In this document: positions 44,690 to 51,634 of the stretch, piece by piece | Layout: every line of letters begins with the position of its first letter | How positions within the stretch are numbered: position 1 is the stretch's first letter | Assembly: GCF_009649955.1 (NCBI RefSeq) | Contig: NZ_CP045875.1 | Location: forward strand, 2,984,001-3,048,000 | Length of the DNA stretch: 64,000 nt | From: Heliorestis convoluta | Lineage (GTDB): Bacteria; Bacillota; Desulfitobacteriia; Heliobacteriales; Heliobacteriaceae | Direction: 5' to 3' | The notes under the pieces: generated by a model | The model's input: only the letters and a program-made list of their open reading frames with translations | Database searches by the model: none | What the model was told of the DNA's origin: nothing | Translations under genes and position numbers: made by a program

Positions 44690-45637
44690 TTATGATTTGT
44701 TCAAATCTTCTTTTAGTTTTTGTACTTCTACTATGTCTAATCCCATGATCTGAGATACGAGATTGACTTCGAGGCCGGCTTTTAGGGCGGCTATGGTTTT
44801 TTCTCGCAAGGTTTCCTGACGGCCTTCTGCCTTCCCCTCAGCTCTTCCTTCTACCTTTCCCTCAGCTTTCCCTTCTGCCTTTCCCTCAGCTTTCCCTTCT
44901 TCTTTCGCTCCGGCTAATGCGGATATTTCGTCGCGGACTGCTTTTTCTCTTAGTTCGTAGATTCTTCGTTCGATGTTGCTTTTCATGAAGGCTTGTTCTA
45001 TGGTAACTGCTTTTTTTATGGCTGGGTTCTCCATGGCTATTTCCTCCAATTCTTCTCCTTCGAGATTGTTTAGGTACATAAGCCATGCTTCTAAGGTGTT
45101 TTGTGGTTTTTCTTTTAGTTTTTTGGCTTTTTCTAGTTCGAGAAAGTGGATTTCTAGGTCGTCGTTCAGTACTTCTCCTGTTTCGTCTTCTCGGATGCGG
45201 AATCTGCGGTGATAGCGGCTTTCGTCGGTAAACCAGTTGAAGGCTATTATGTTTATGGTTACTGTTTTGCGTAGTTCTTTAAATGGTTGACCACGGGTGA
45301 GTTGACCATGATAAAGGCCGGACCAGTAGTAGAGGGTTCGTTTGTCTATGTTGTACTGATTGCCTACTTGTACTTCTATGTTGATCAGGGTTCCCTTTTC
45401 TGTCTTTGCTAGTACATCGAGTCTAGCTCCTCGATCTAGTAAGTAGGTTGGTTCGATTTCTCTGTCTAGTAGTTCTATGCTTTTTATTTCTTGCTCTTGT
45501 GGAAGTTTTAGGACTGCGTTGAGAAAGTTGATGAGTACTTCTTTGCCTTCTTCGGAGCCGAATATTCTTTTGAAGGCGTAGTCGTTGATCCGGTTGATTG
45601 CTTTGATTTCTTTTAGGTTGCTTCTTTGTTTTGTCAT
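44690..45637 (-). CDS. Rpn-family recombination-promoting nuclease/putative transposase
   Basis: 315 aa, apparently intact. N-terminus INDYAFKRIFGSEEGKEVLINFLNAVL and catalytic core LLDRGARLDVLAKTEKGTLINIEVQVGNQYNIDKRTLYYWSGLY, with the PD-(D/E)XK D and ExQ residues. The C-terminal region has a charged linker with seven EGKA-like repeats and an amphipathic helical tail. Related Rpn proteins are DNA nucleases that promote recombination. GTG/ATG region at 45637; the only complete copy among four traces of this gene within 4.5 kb. Confidence 0.88.
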   Translation of the reverse strand: MTKQRSNLKEIKAINRINDYAFKRIFGSEEGKEVLINFLNAVLKLPQEQEIKSIELLDREIEPTYLLDRGARLDVLAKTEKGTLINIEVQVGNQYNIDKRTLYYWSGLYHGQLTRGQPFKELRKTVTINIIAFNWFTDESRYHRRFRIREDETGEVLNDDLEIHFLELEKAKKLKEKPQNTLEAWLMYLNNLEGEELEEIAMENPAIKKAVTIEQAFMKSNIERRIYELREKAVRDEISALAGAKEEGKAEGKAEGKAEGKVEGRAEGKAEGRQETLREKTIAALKAGLEVNLVSQIMGLDIVEVQKLKEDLNKS

Positions 45638-45730
45638 TTTGCCACCTGCTTTAATCCTCTTCCTATTGTAGGAGGGGACTATTTATTCTTTGACAATGTT
45701 TCAGGCTTCCCCAACTTGATCGCAGACTTC

Positions 45731-46196
45731 TTATTGAAGGATAAGCTCCCTTATCTCTTCCAGTGTATTTATTGAATAAATCTTTTTCGATATTCGGTTC
45801 AGTTCGTTTACATCTTCTATGTTTCTCACCTTTTGTTGCAGTTCAAGTGATGACTTTCCGAACCTTGCTTCCAAGTAATTGCATAGTGAGTCTTGTATTC
45901 CTTCTGCCTTACCTTCCGCTTTACCTTCCGCTTTACCTTCTGCTTTGCCTTCCGCCTTTCCTTTCGCCTCACCTTCTGCTCTAGCTCCAGCTAAGGCGGA
46001 AACCTCGTCGCGGACTGCCTTTTCTCTTAGCTCGTAGATTCTGCGTTCGATCTTGCTTTTCATGAAGGCTTGTTCTATGGTAACTGCTTTTTTTATGGCT
46101 GGGTTCTCCATGGCTATTTCCTCCAATTCTTCTTCTAGGTTATTTAGGTACATCAGCCATGCTTCTAGTTTGTTTTGGGGCTTTCGTTTTAGGTTT
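45731..46196 (-). pseudogene. Rpn-family C-terminal remnant 2
   Basis: Same truncation point as remnant 1 (begins at KRKPQNKLEAWLMYL) but with one codon lost in LNNLEEELEE and a different last ~50 residues (DSLCNYLEARFGKSSLELQQKVRNIEDVNELNRI, a DUF4351-like end). Six EGKA repeats. Catalytic half is at 47146-47475, so this and that fragment are probably the two ends of one Rpn gene interrupted by the nucleotidyltransferase module. Confidence 0.8.
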
Positions 46197-46197
46197 T

Positions 46198-46232
46198 TTA
46201 ATCTTTGTAAATGATTTTTCCTTTTTGAATTA
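46198..46232 (-). pseudogene. MNT nucleotidyltransferase 3' remnant
   Basis: Encodes IIQKGKIIYKD plus stop, the same tail as the MNT protein at 43577 (IILKGKIIYKD). Everything upstream has been replaced by an IS end. Confidence 0.75.
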
Positions 46233-46277
46233 TTTTGAATAAAAGCTGTCTTTTGCTACTCGTGCAAGGCTACTGGT
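46233..46277 (-). mobile_element. Remnant of an IS right end
   Basis: About 45 bp (GAATAAAAG.., ..CTACTCGTGCAAGGCTACTGG) matching the right terminus of the intact IS at 49170-50819. No transposase remains. Confidence 0.8.
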
Positions 46278-46333
46278 TACGACCCCTTGGCTGGGTAAGG
46301 CTACCTTGGCAGGCTTGCCCAGCTCGAGCAATT

Positions 46334-46732
46334 TTAACTTGTGTATTTTTGTTCAATTTTCTGAAGTGACTGTTGCAGTATGCTTGGCATTCGCTGGGCA
46401 CTTTCAAATACTTGTTCGGCAGTGATTCTGTTATAGGTATGTGATGTACGATTGCGATCTTCTAAGAATTCGAACCAGACGTCTATGTCTTCGATAATTT
46501 TTAGTTCGTACATGGTTCGTAGAGCCTGTCGTGGTGATGCTACATCGATGCCTTCAATTTTGGCTACTTTGCGAAAGAGTTTCCAAGCAAGTTCGAAAGT
46601 GTATTCAAAACGTTGTATGGTTGCATCACGTACTATTTCTGTGTAGGGCATGGGTAAAACTTCTTCCAGCGTAGCTAAAGCTCGCTTTAATACTTCTATG
46701 TGAATAGTGAGTTCTTCTCTTTTTGTTTCCAT
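46334..46732 (-). CDS. HI0074-type nucleotidyltransferase partner (HEPN toxin)
   Basis: 132 aa helical protein: RFEYTFELAWKLFRKVAKIEGI, PRQALRTMYELKIIEDIDVWFEFLEDRNRTSHTYN, with the R-x4-H HEPN RNase motif in DRNRTSHTY. This subfamily pairs with MNT nucleotidyltransferases. Overlaps the upstream nucleotidyltransferase by 37 nt. Confidence 0.88.
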   Translation of the reverse strand: METKREELTIHIEVLKRALATLEEVLPMPYTEIVRDATIQRFEYTFELAWKLFRKVAKIEGIDVASPRQALRTMYELKIIEDIDVWFEFLEDRNRTSHTYNRITAEQVFESAQRMPSILQQSLQKIEQKYTS

Positions 46733-47124
46733 ACTATCACCTTATTCTTGTGGATGGCGATTTCAATAAATTTTTGTGTTACTTTTTGAAAATCTACTAG
46801 CTCCACTTTCGCAGGAATGGGCAATTCTTCTAACTCTTCTTTTAACGTTACTATTAGATTAGGAGCAATAGGGTTATCGGAATAATAGCCAATGTCATAA
46901 TCAGAATTGGCACGAGATTCTCCTGCTGCTCGTGAGCCAAATAAAAAAAGATCGATGTCGTGCCCTTGAAAAGCTGCGAGCACTTTTCGTCGGATTCCTT
47001 CTTGTTCCTGCCAAACTCTAGAGCCATCTTCGTCCATAATTCGATAGCCCTTCGCTTTAAATGGTCGCCATTCTTTTCTTCGTTCGATTGGGTTTTTTCC
47101 TTTGAGTACGATATATTTGTCCAT
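46696..47124 (-). CDS. MNT-type nucleotidyltransferase, second module
   Basis: 142 aa. Catalytic motif FLFGSRAAGESRANSDYDIGYY with GS and DxD, and a third acidic site in KVELVDFQ. ATG 47124 follows GGAGGTATCTCC. Antitoxin partner of the HI0074-like gene. It is not closely similar to the MNT at 43577, so the two modules are different families inserted in the same type of host gene. Confidence 0.87.
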   Translation of the reverse strand: MDKYIVLKGKNPIERRKEWRPFKAKGYRIMDEDGSRVWQEQEGIRRKVLAAFQGHDIDLFLFGSRAAGESRANSDYDIGYYSDNPIAPNLIVTLKEELEELPIPAKVELVDFQKVTQKFIEIAIHKNKVIVWKQKEKNSLFT

Positions 47125-47145
47125 GGAGATACCTCCGAGTGTCTT

Positions 47146-47475
47146 AGGTCATCGTTTAGTAGTTGCTCTGTTTCGTCTTCTCGAATATGTAATCTGTGGT
47201 GATAGCGATTTTCATCGGAAAACCAGTTAAATCCTATTACATTCACCAGGTACACGGTTTTTCGCAGCTTGCTAAAAGGTTGGCCACGGGTTAGTTGACC
47301 ATAGTAAAGGCCAGCCCAGTAGTACAGGGTTCGCTTGTCTATGTTGTATTGGTTGGCGACTTGGACTTCTATGTTCATTAGTGTTCCAGTCTCCGTCTTG
47401 GCTAACACATCGAGCCTGGCTCCTCGATCAAATAAAAAGCTAGGGTCGATTTCTCTGTCTAGTACTTGTAGTTTC
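47146..47475 (-). pseudogene. Rpn-family catalytic-region remnant
   Basis: Encodes LDREIDPSFLFDRGARLDVLAKTETGTLMNIEVQ and the QYNIDKRTLYYWAGLYYGQLTRGQPF segment to QLLNDDL, about 110 residues of the Rpn core. The N-terminal ~45 residues are missing, and the frame runs into the MNT ribosome site after NDDL. Confidence 0.85.
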
Positions 47476-47736
47476 TGTGTCGAAGGTTTACTACGTTTTT
47501 GTGACTATTATAGCATATCGAAGCATTTGTTTCCATATAATTGAAATTGATTTCTTTGGTGTTCCCATAGTCTGTAGTCTAAAAGAGTATTTTTGTTAGT
47601 CTATTTCCAGATTCTTGAAATCTGTTTTTTACTTATTGCTTGATTGTTTGATTTATTTGAGAAAAACTATTCTTTATTTTAATATTTTATGCTAAGAGCG
47701 TTTATTTCTAAATAAAATAAGTTTTTAGAAAATTCA
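47476..47736. other. AT-rich junction region
   Basis: No gene recognised. Holds the repeated block around 47507-47545 (also at 44430-44478), then very AT-rich DNA up to the truncated tRNA-Ser. Confidence 0.5.
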
Positions 47737-47803
47737 GGCGCACGATTGGAATCGTGTAGGCGGCAAAACCGTCTCGAGGGTTCGAATCCCTCTTTCTCCG
47801 CCA
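47737..47803 (+). pseudogene. tRNA-Ser (GGA), 5'-truncated
   Basis: Contains the anticodon arm with GGA (CGATTGGAATCG), the long variable arm, T-arm, acceptor 3' strand TTTCTCC and CCA. The 5' acceptor strand and D-arm are missing and replaced by unrelated AT-rich DNA, so it cannot fold into a tRNA. Confidence 0.88.
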
Positions 47804-47812
47804 TAGAAGAAT

Positions 47813-47889
47813 CGGGGTGTAGCTCAGTTTGGTGGAGCGCCTGCCTTGGGAGCAGGAGGCCGCACGTTCAAATCGTGTCACCCCGACCA
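47813..47889 (+). tRNA. tRNA-Pro (TGG)
   Basis: 77 nt with CCA; acceptor CGGGGTG/CACCCCG, anticodon TGG in the CTTGGGA loop. Confidence 0.95.
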
Positions 47890-47903
47890 TTTCTCTTAAA
47901 AAT

Positions 47904-47977
47904 GCGGGTGTAGCTTAATGGTAAAGCTCTAGCCTTCCAAGCTAGCTACGTGGGTTCGATTCCCATCACCCGCTCCA
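47904..47977 (+). tRNA. tRNA-Gly (TCC)
   Basis: 74 nt with CCA; acceptor GCGGGTG/CACCCGC, anticodon TCC. Confidence 0.95.
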
Positions 47978-47990
47978 TTATTTTGCTATG

Positions 47991-48066
47991 GTGGCTGTGG
48001 CGAAGTGGTTAACGCACCGGATTGTGGCTCCGGCACTCGTGGGTTCAAGTCCCATCAGCCACCCCA
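47991..48066 (+). tRNA. tRNA-His (GTG)
   Basis: 76 nt with CCA; acceptor GTGGCTG/CAGCCAC, anticodon GTG; a G at 47990 can serve as the G-1 identity base opposite C73. Confidence 0.95.
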
Positions 48067-48084
48067 TCTAAAGGCCTTTATCAA

Positions 48085-48159
<75 letters not shown>

Positions 48160-48209
48160 CTTATAATCCAATACACTGCTGCTGCCACTCATACAAGTTA
48201 CCTATACGC

Positions 48210-48285
48210 GATCCATTAGCTCAGTTGGTAGAGCACCTGACTTTTAATCAGGGTGTCGCTGGTTCGAGTCCAGCATGGATCACCA
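48210..48285 (+). tRNA. tRNA-Lys (TTT)
   Basis: 76 nt with CCA; acceptor GATCCAT/ATGGATC, anticodon TTT. Confidence 0.95.
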
Positions 48286-48291
48286 TTTTAT

Positions 48292-48367
48292 GGCCCGTTG
48301 GTCAAGTGGTCTAAGACACCGCCCTTTCACGGCGGTAACAGGGGTTCGAATCCCCTACGGGTCACCA
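48292..48367 (+). tRNA. tRNA-Glu (TTC)
   Basis: 76 nt with CCA; acceptor GGCCCGT/ACGGGTC (one G-T), anticodon TTC. Confidence 0.95.
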
Positions 48368-48375
48368 ACATTCTT

Positions 48376-48451
48376 GGGCGATTAGCTCAGCTGGGAGAGC
48401 ACCTGCCTTACAAGCAGGGGGTCGGCAGTTCGATCCTGTCATCGCCCACCA
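48376..48451 (+). tRNA. tRNA-Val (TAC)
   Basis: 76 nt with CCA; acceptor GGGCGAT/ATCGCCC, anticodon TAC. Confidence 0.95.
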
Positions 48452-48468
48452 TAAAAAACACAAAAAAT

Positions 48469-48544
<76 letters not shown>

Positions 48545-48554
48545 TTTTGAAAGT

Positions 48555-48585
48555 AAAGACTTTCGTAAGACGAAGGTCTTTTTTC
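48555..48585 (+). terminator. Terminator of tRNA cluster
   Basis: AAGACTTTCG-TAAGA-CGAAGGTCTT followed by a T run, 10 nt after tRNA-Thr. Confidence 0.85.
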
Positions 48586-49092
48586 TTCTTTAAACAAAAA
48601 AGAAAAAGCTTTGTGAATTCATTGCCTCTTCTCGAAAGACCTGCGCAACCTGCATTTGAAGAAAAAATTCTTGATTCATATGCTCATGTCATGTCGACCT
48701 TGCTCTTTCTGAGAATAAGCTTGCATTATGTTAGAATTTACGAACAAAATCTTCGAGATGACAGAGAAAGTTGCAACAGAAATCATGGTTCCAAGATTGG
48801 ACATGATGTGCTTGTAAAACAATCTTTCTTTCAATGAAAACTTGAAAAATCATTCAATCTGAAAAATATGGTCGTTATCCTGTTTGTGAAGTGACAAAAT
48901 TGCCTTGCTAAGGCGAGATTTGGACTTTGAATCTCTTCTTTCGCTTCATTGTTACTCTCATTGGTATATCCGTAGTAGAGGCACTAAAGTTGAATTTTTA
49001 TAGACACGCGATTTACCAAAAAGAACCAGTAGACAAAACGATGCAAAACATGATACTATGTATTTCCGCCCAACAAGAGGGCAAAACAAACC
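48586..49092 (+). other. Region before second rRNA leader, no gene
   Basis: No convincing coding sequence. A TAGACA..TACTAT pair (about 49030-49058) could be a weak rrn promoter for the leader that follows. Confidence 0.4.
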
Positions 49093-49137
49093 GGTCCTTG
49101 AAAATCAAACAGTTGTAAACAAGTCAAGCGTGCGAAA
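49093..49137 (+). repeat. rRNA leader block (inverted copy of 19696-19740)
   Basis: Perfect 45-bp match, in opposite orientation, to the leader of the 19.3-kb 16S fragment (CCTTGAAAATCAAACAG and following). Confidence 0.9.
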
Positions 49138-49169
49138 CAAGAAGTTGTGCGAATTGTTCGGGGGACGTA

Positions 49170-50819
49170 CCCAATAGCCTTGCATCAAAGTAAAAAAATA
49201 CAAAAAAATCTATTAGCAACCTGTGATTTTTTCGTTGGATACAAGTCGACCGAAGGAAGATATCCCTTCGGTCTTTTTTTCTCTAACGATAGGTCTGATT
49301 CAATACCACGAACTAAAGAAGAAAATGAGAATACTTTACTTTTAACCCTGTAAAATTTTTCTTTATTAATAAAAAGCCAATAACATATCAAAGCCCCTGG
49401 TTCCCATTTTTTGCTTTTATTTGTTTTGTATATTGGCTAAATATTTTTGCTTTTTATCTTGCCCTTTTATTTTCGCAACTGTACCTGGAAATTTAACTAG
49501 CTTCTTCTTTTTATCGGGGACTTTTTGTCTACCTTTTGATGTTTTTTGGGGTTTGCTATATAACTCTTCAATAAACTCTCCCCAAGTTTTATAGAAATAA
49601 ACACGTAGCAAGGTTAGTACTTGCTGATGTGTCTTATTCGTTTTCATTTTTAATTTTACAATTAGAGAAAGTCCATATGCGATAAGGGCAATAAACATAT
49701 GATTCCATATTCCCTGAGGTTCTGTGCTTCTTATTATGGACAATTTCAAATTCTGTTTTATCCATTTGAAAAATGTTTCTACCATCCAGCGATTTTTATA
49801 TATGTCCATAATTTCTTCTTCTGATAAATCCCAACGTGTTGTTACAATACGATAGATGCTTCCTTTTTCATTGATAAACTCTACAAGGCGAAATGCTTCG
49901 TCTGATGTACTAAATTTTATTTTGGCACTTTTTGATACATGCGTACAAGTCGGTTTATATTCTTCTAAGACTTTAAATGTATACTGGGTTTTGATTCGAA
50001 CTACAAAAGATATGTCATCTTTTTGCCACTTCGCCATTCTTTTTGTACATCCATAGCCCCGATCCATTACGTATGTGACGTCAGCTTTTTCTATCAGTTC
50101 GTCTGAACCTTCAAAGTCGCTTACATTGCCTGTAGAAGGCAGTATTTTATCCGGATAGGCTGTGTCTGGCGATGCTACAATGAGTCGAGTATGCATTTTT
50201 ACTACATTCCATCCCTTTGTAACATAGGCCCAGTCGCATATATTTTCCGGTAATTTTAGATGGGTGGCATCAAGAATGCTTAGTATACCAATTCTTTTTG
50301 ATAATCCTTTTGAATGTTGTGTCAGCGTTCGAAGCATTTCCACGACCATTGTATATAAATCTCGAAGTAATTCCGTAGGTAATGCGTTAATTCGTCGACT
50401 TAATTGAGAGCCACTAAACGTTTCTATTCCAAATACTTTACAAAGTTCAGGATTGGCCTTCAATCTTTTCTCTATTTCTGTGTAAGATCGCCAGCCATCA
50501 AGCTGAGCAGCAACAAAAATTTTAATAAGTCCATCGGTATCAAGTTTATCATATTCATAATTTAACAAAGGGCATTTGTACTGTTCCATGGGAAGCATCG
50601 ATAAGCATTGACGTATGACCATTTTCTGTTTTATACTTATGTTATTCAATTTTTGGAACTCCTTTGTAGAAAGACTTGTTGGTGTTGGGAACCGAACAAG
50701 GTCTACTCTTTCTACAATAGGAGTTTTTTTCATTTTGTAAAGAGTTTTTTTGAAAACAGCTCTTTTTTACTTTATTTTGAATAAAAGTAATCTTTTCCTA
50801 CTCGTGCAAGGCTACTGGG
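49170..50819 (-). mobile_element. Intact IS4-family insertion sequence (~1,650 bp)
   Basis: Terminal inverted repeats CCCAATAGCCTTGCA (left, 49170) and CCCAGTAGCCTTGCA (right, complement ending at 50819), flanked by ACGTA on both sides (49165-49169 and 50820-50824), the apparent 5-bp target duplication. Contains one full transposase. A terminator-like hairpin GACCGAAGG/CCTTCGGTC with a T run (49248-49280) lies in its left part. Confidence 0.85.
49417..50733 (-). CDS. IS4-family transposase
   Basis: 438 aa DDE transposase. Catalytic Asp in SILDATHLKL, second in YVMDRGYGC, and the YREK signature in YKNRWMVETFFKWIKQNLKL (Y-x2-R-x3-E-x6-K), typical of IS4-family elements. The N-terminal helical region holds the DNA-binding domain; the C-terminus is lysine-rich. 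Intact frame with ATG 50733, so the element may still move. Confidence 0.92.
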   Translation of the reverse strand: MKKTPIVERVDLVRFPTPTSLSTKEFQKLNNISIKQKMVIRQCLSMLPMEQYKCPLLNYEYDKLDTDGLIKIFVAAQLDGWRSYTEIEKRLKANPELCKVFGIETFSGSQLSRRINALPTELLRDLYTMVVEMLRTLTQHSKGLSKRIGILSILDATHLKLPENICDWAYVTKGWNVVKMHTRLIVASPDTAYPDKILPSTGNVSDFEGSDELIEKADVTYVMDRGYGCTKRMAKWQKDDISFVVRIKTQYTFKVLEEYKPTCTHVSKSAKIKFSTSDEAFRLVEFINEKGSIYRIVTTRWDLSEEEIMDIYKNRWMVETFFKWIKQNLKLSIIRSTEPQGIWNHMFIALIAYGLSLIVKLKMKTNKTHQQVLTLLRVYFYKTWGEFIEELYSKPQKTSKGRQKVPDKKKKLVKFPGTVAKIKGQDKKQKYLANIQNK

Positions 50820-51057
50820 ACGTACCCCACAACAATTCAGAAACAATTCTGACAATTTGCTGAGCCGCTTAGGAGATAAACTGCTACAGTGCGAAAACCT
50901 TCGTTCTCGCTCTAAATTGGTTCTCTTAAAAAGGCAAAGCAAAATGTACTAAATTAAGTCAATTAAGAGCTTTATCAGGCTCACCCATATATAAGGAATG
51001 CAAAGGAAGTTCACTGCTGACGCCATTTATGGCGCAGCGAACTCCAAAACATCCTTT
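50820..51057 (+). other. Distal rRNA leader with inserted hairpin
   Basis: Contains the leader block AATTAAGAGCTTTATCAGGC (about 50957-50989), shared with the 19.5-kb leader. Between it and the 16S start there is an extra ~65 bp absent from the other copy, with a GTTC-CTGC..CGCCAT/ATGGCG..GCAG-GAAC type hairpin (51009-51042). Confidence 0.7.
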
Positions 51058-51242
51058 TTTGGAGAGTTTGATCCTGGCTCAGGACGAACGCTGGCGGCAT
51101 GCCTAACACATGCAAGTCGAACGGAGTTAAGGGATAGCTTGCTATTCCAAGACTTAGTGGCGAACGGGTGAGTAACGCGTGGATAACCTACCTATAAGAG
51201 GGGGATAACGTTTCCGAAAGGAGAGCTAATACCGCATAAAGT
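51058..51242 (+). rRNA. 16S rRNA, 5' fragment only (~185 nt)
   Basis: GAGAGTTTGATCCTGGCTC through the ATACCGCATAAAG region, nearly identical to the fragment at 19331-19550 but on the opposite strand; it breaks off about 35 nt earlier. Downstream sequence is the repeat unit C, not rRNA. Confidence 0.9.
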
Positions 51243-51255
51243 CTGAGTTTCGGCC

Positions 51256-51480
51256 TATTGCATTGCAAATACAATAGGTAGTTGCGTATATAGCAGAAAG
51301 TTTCGCCAAGCAAGGTCAAAGGGAGTAACAATCGGCAAAAACTCTCTGGGACTGGGCATCACGCTTTCCGGAGCGGGACTTGGGACCTCAGCTGTCGCCA
51401 GCTTGCTGGCGGTAACAGCGTGGGACCAGTCCAGAGCGGAGGAAAGCGTGATGACCAGTCCCCTGCAAGAAGTAACCCCA
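51256..51480 (+). repeat. Extended repeat unit, copy C
   Basis: Starts with CCTATTG-CATTGCAAATA-CAATAGG, whose last part (TTGCA..TACAATAGG) also begins copy A. It directly abuts the end of the 16S fragment and carries the 115-nt element at 51348-51462. Confidence 0.6.
51348..51462 (+). ncRNA. 115-nt structured element, copy C
   Basis: Arms GGGACTGGGCATCACGCTTT.. / ..AAAGCGTGATGACCAGTCCC pair at 21 of 22 positions but are unlike the arms of A and B. The core keeps GGACTT, GACCTCAGC, GCTTGCTG, GCGTGGGA and AGTCC, with paired substitutions (CGCCAGC/GCTGGCG; GCTGT/ACAGC; TGG/CCA). Plus orientation, 144 nt before the spoVAD start. Confidence 0.6.
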
Positions 51481-51511
51481 ACGTAATCGAACATGGCACA
51501 GGGTATTTCGT

Positions 51512-51634
51512 TTGGCAGCTATTTCAGCTATTTTCACCTATGGTTCTGCCCGACCGGCCATGGGGGGAGCAGGTATAGACGAGATTGTGGAGGATGGTGA
51601 CTCCGATGAAAGAAGAGATGAGTCCCCTCTGTGA
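51512..51634 (+). pseudogene. 3' remnant of an unidentified coding sequence
   Basis: A frame encoding LAAISAIFTYGSARPAMGGAG then IDEIVEDGDSDERRDESPL ends with TGA at 51632, overlapping the spoVAD start. The hydrophobic-then-acidic pattern looks like the C-terminus of a membrane protein; its 5' part is lost at the junction with the repeat. I could not match it to SpoVAC. Confidence 0.4.

Noticed and set aside
45763-45984. Plus-strand frame rich in Leu/Pro repeats
   Set aside because: It is the antisense of the KAEG repeat of the Rpn remnant.
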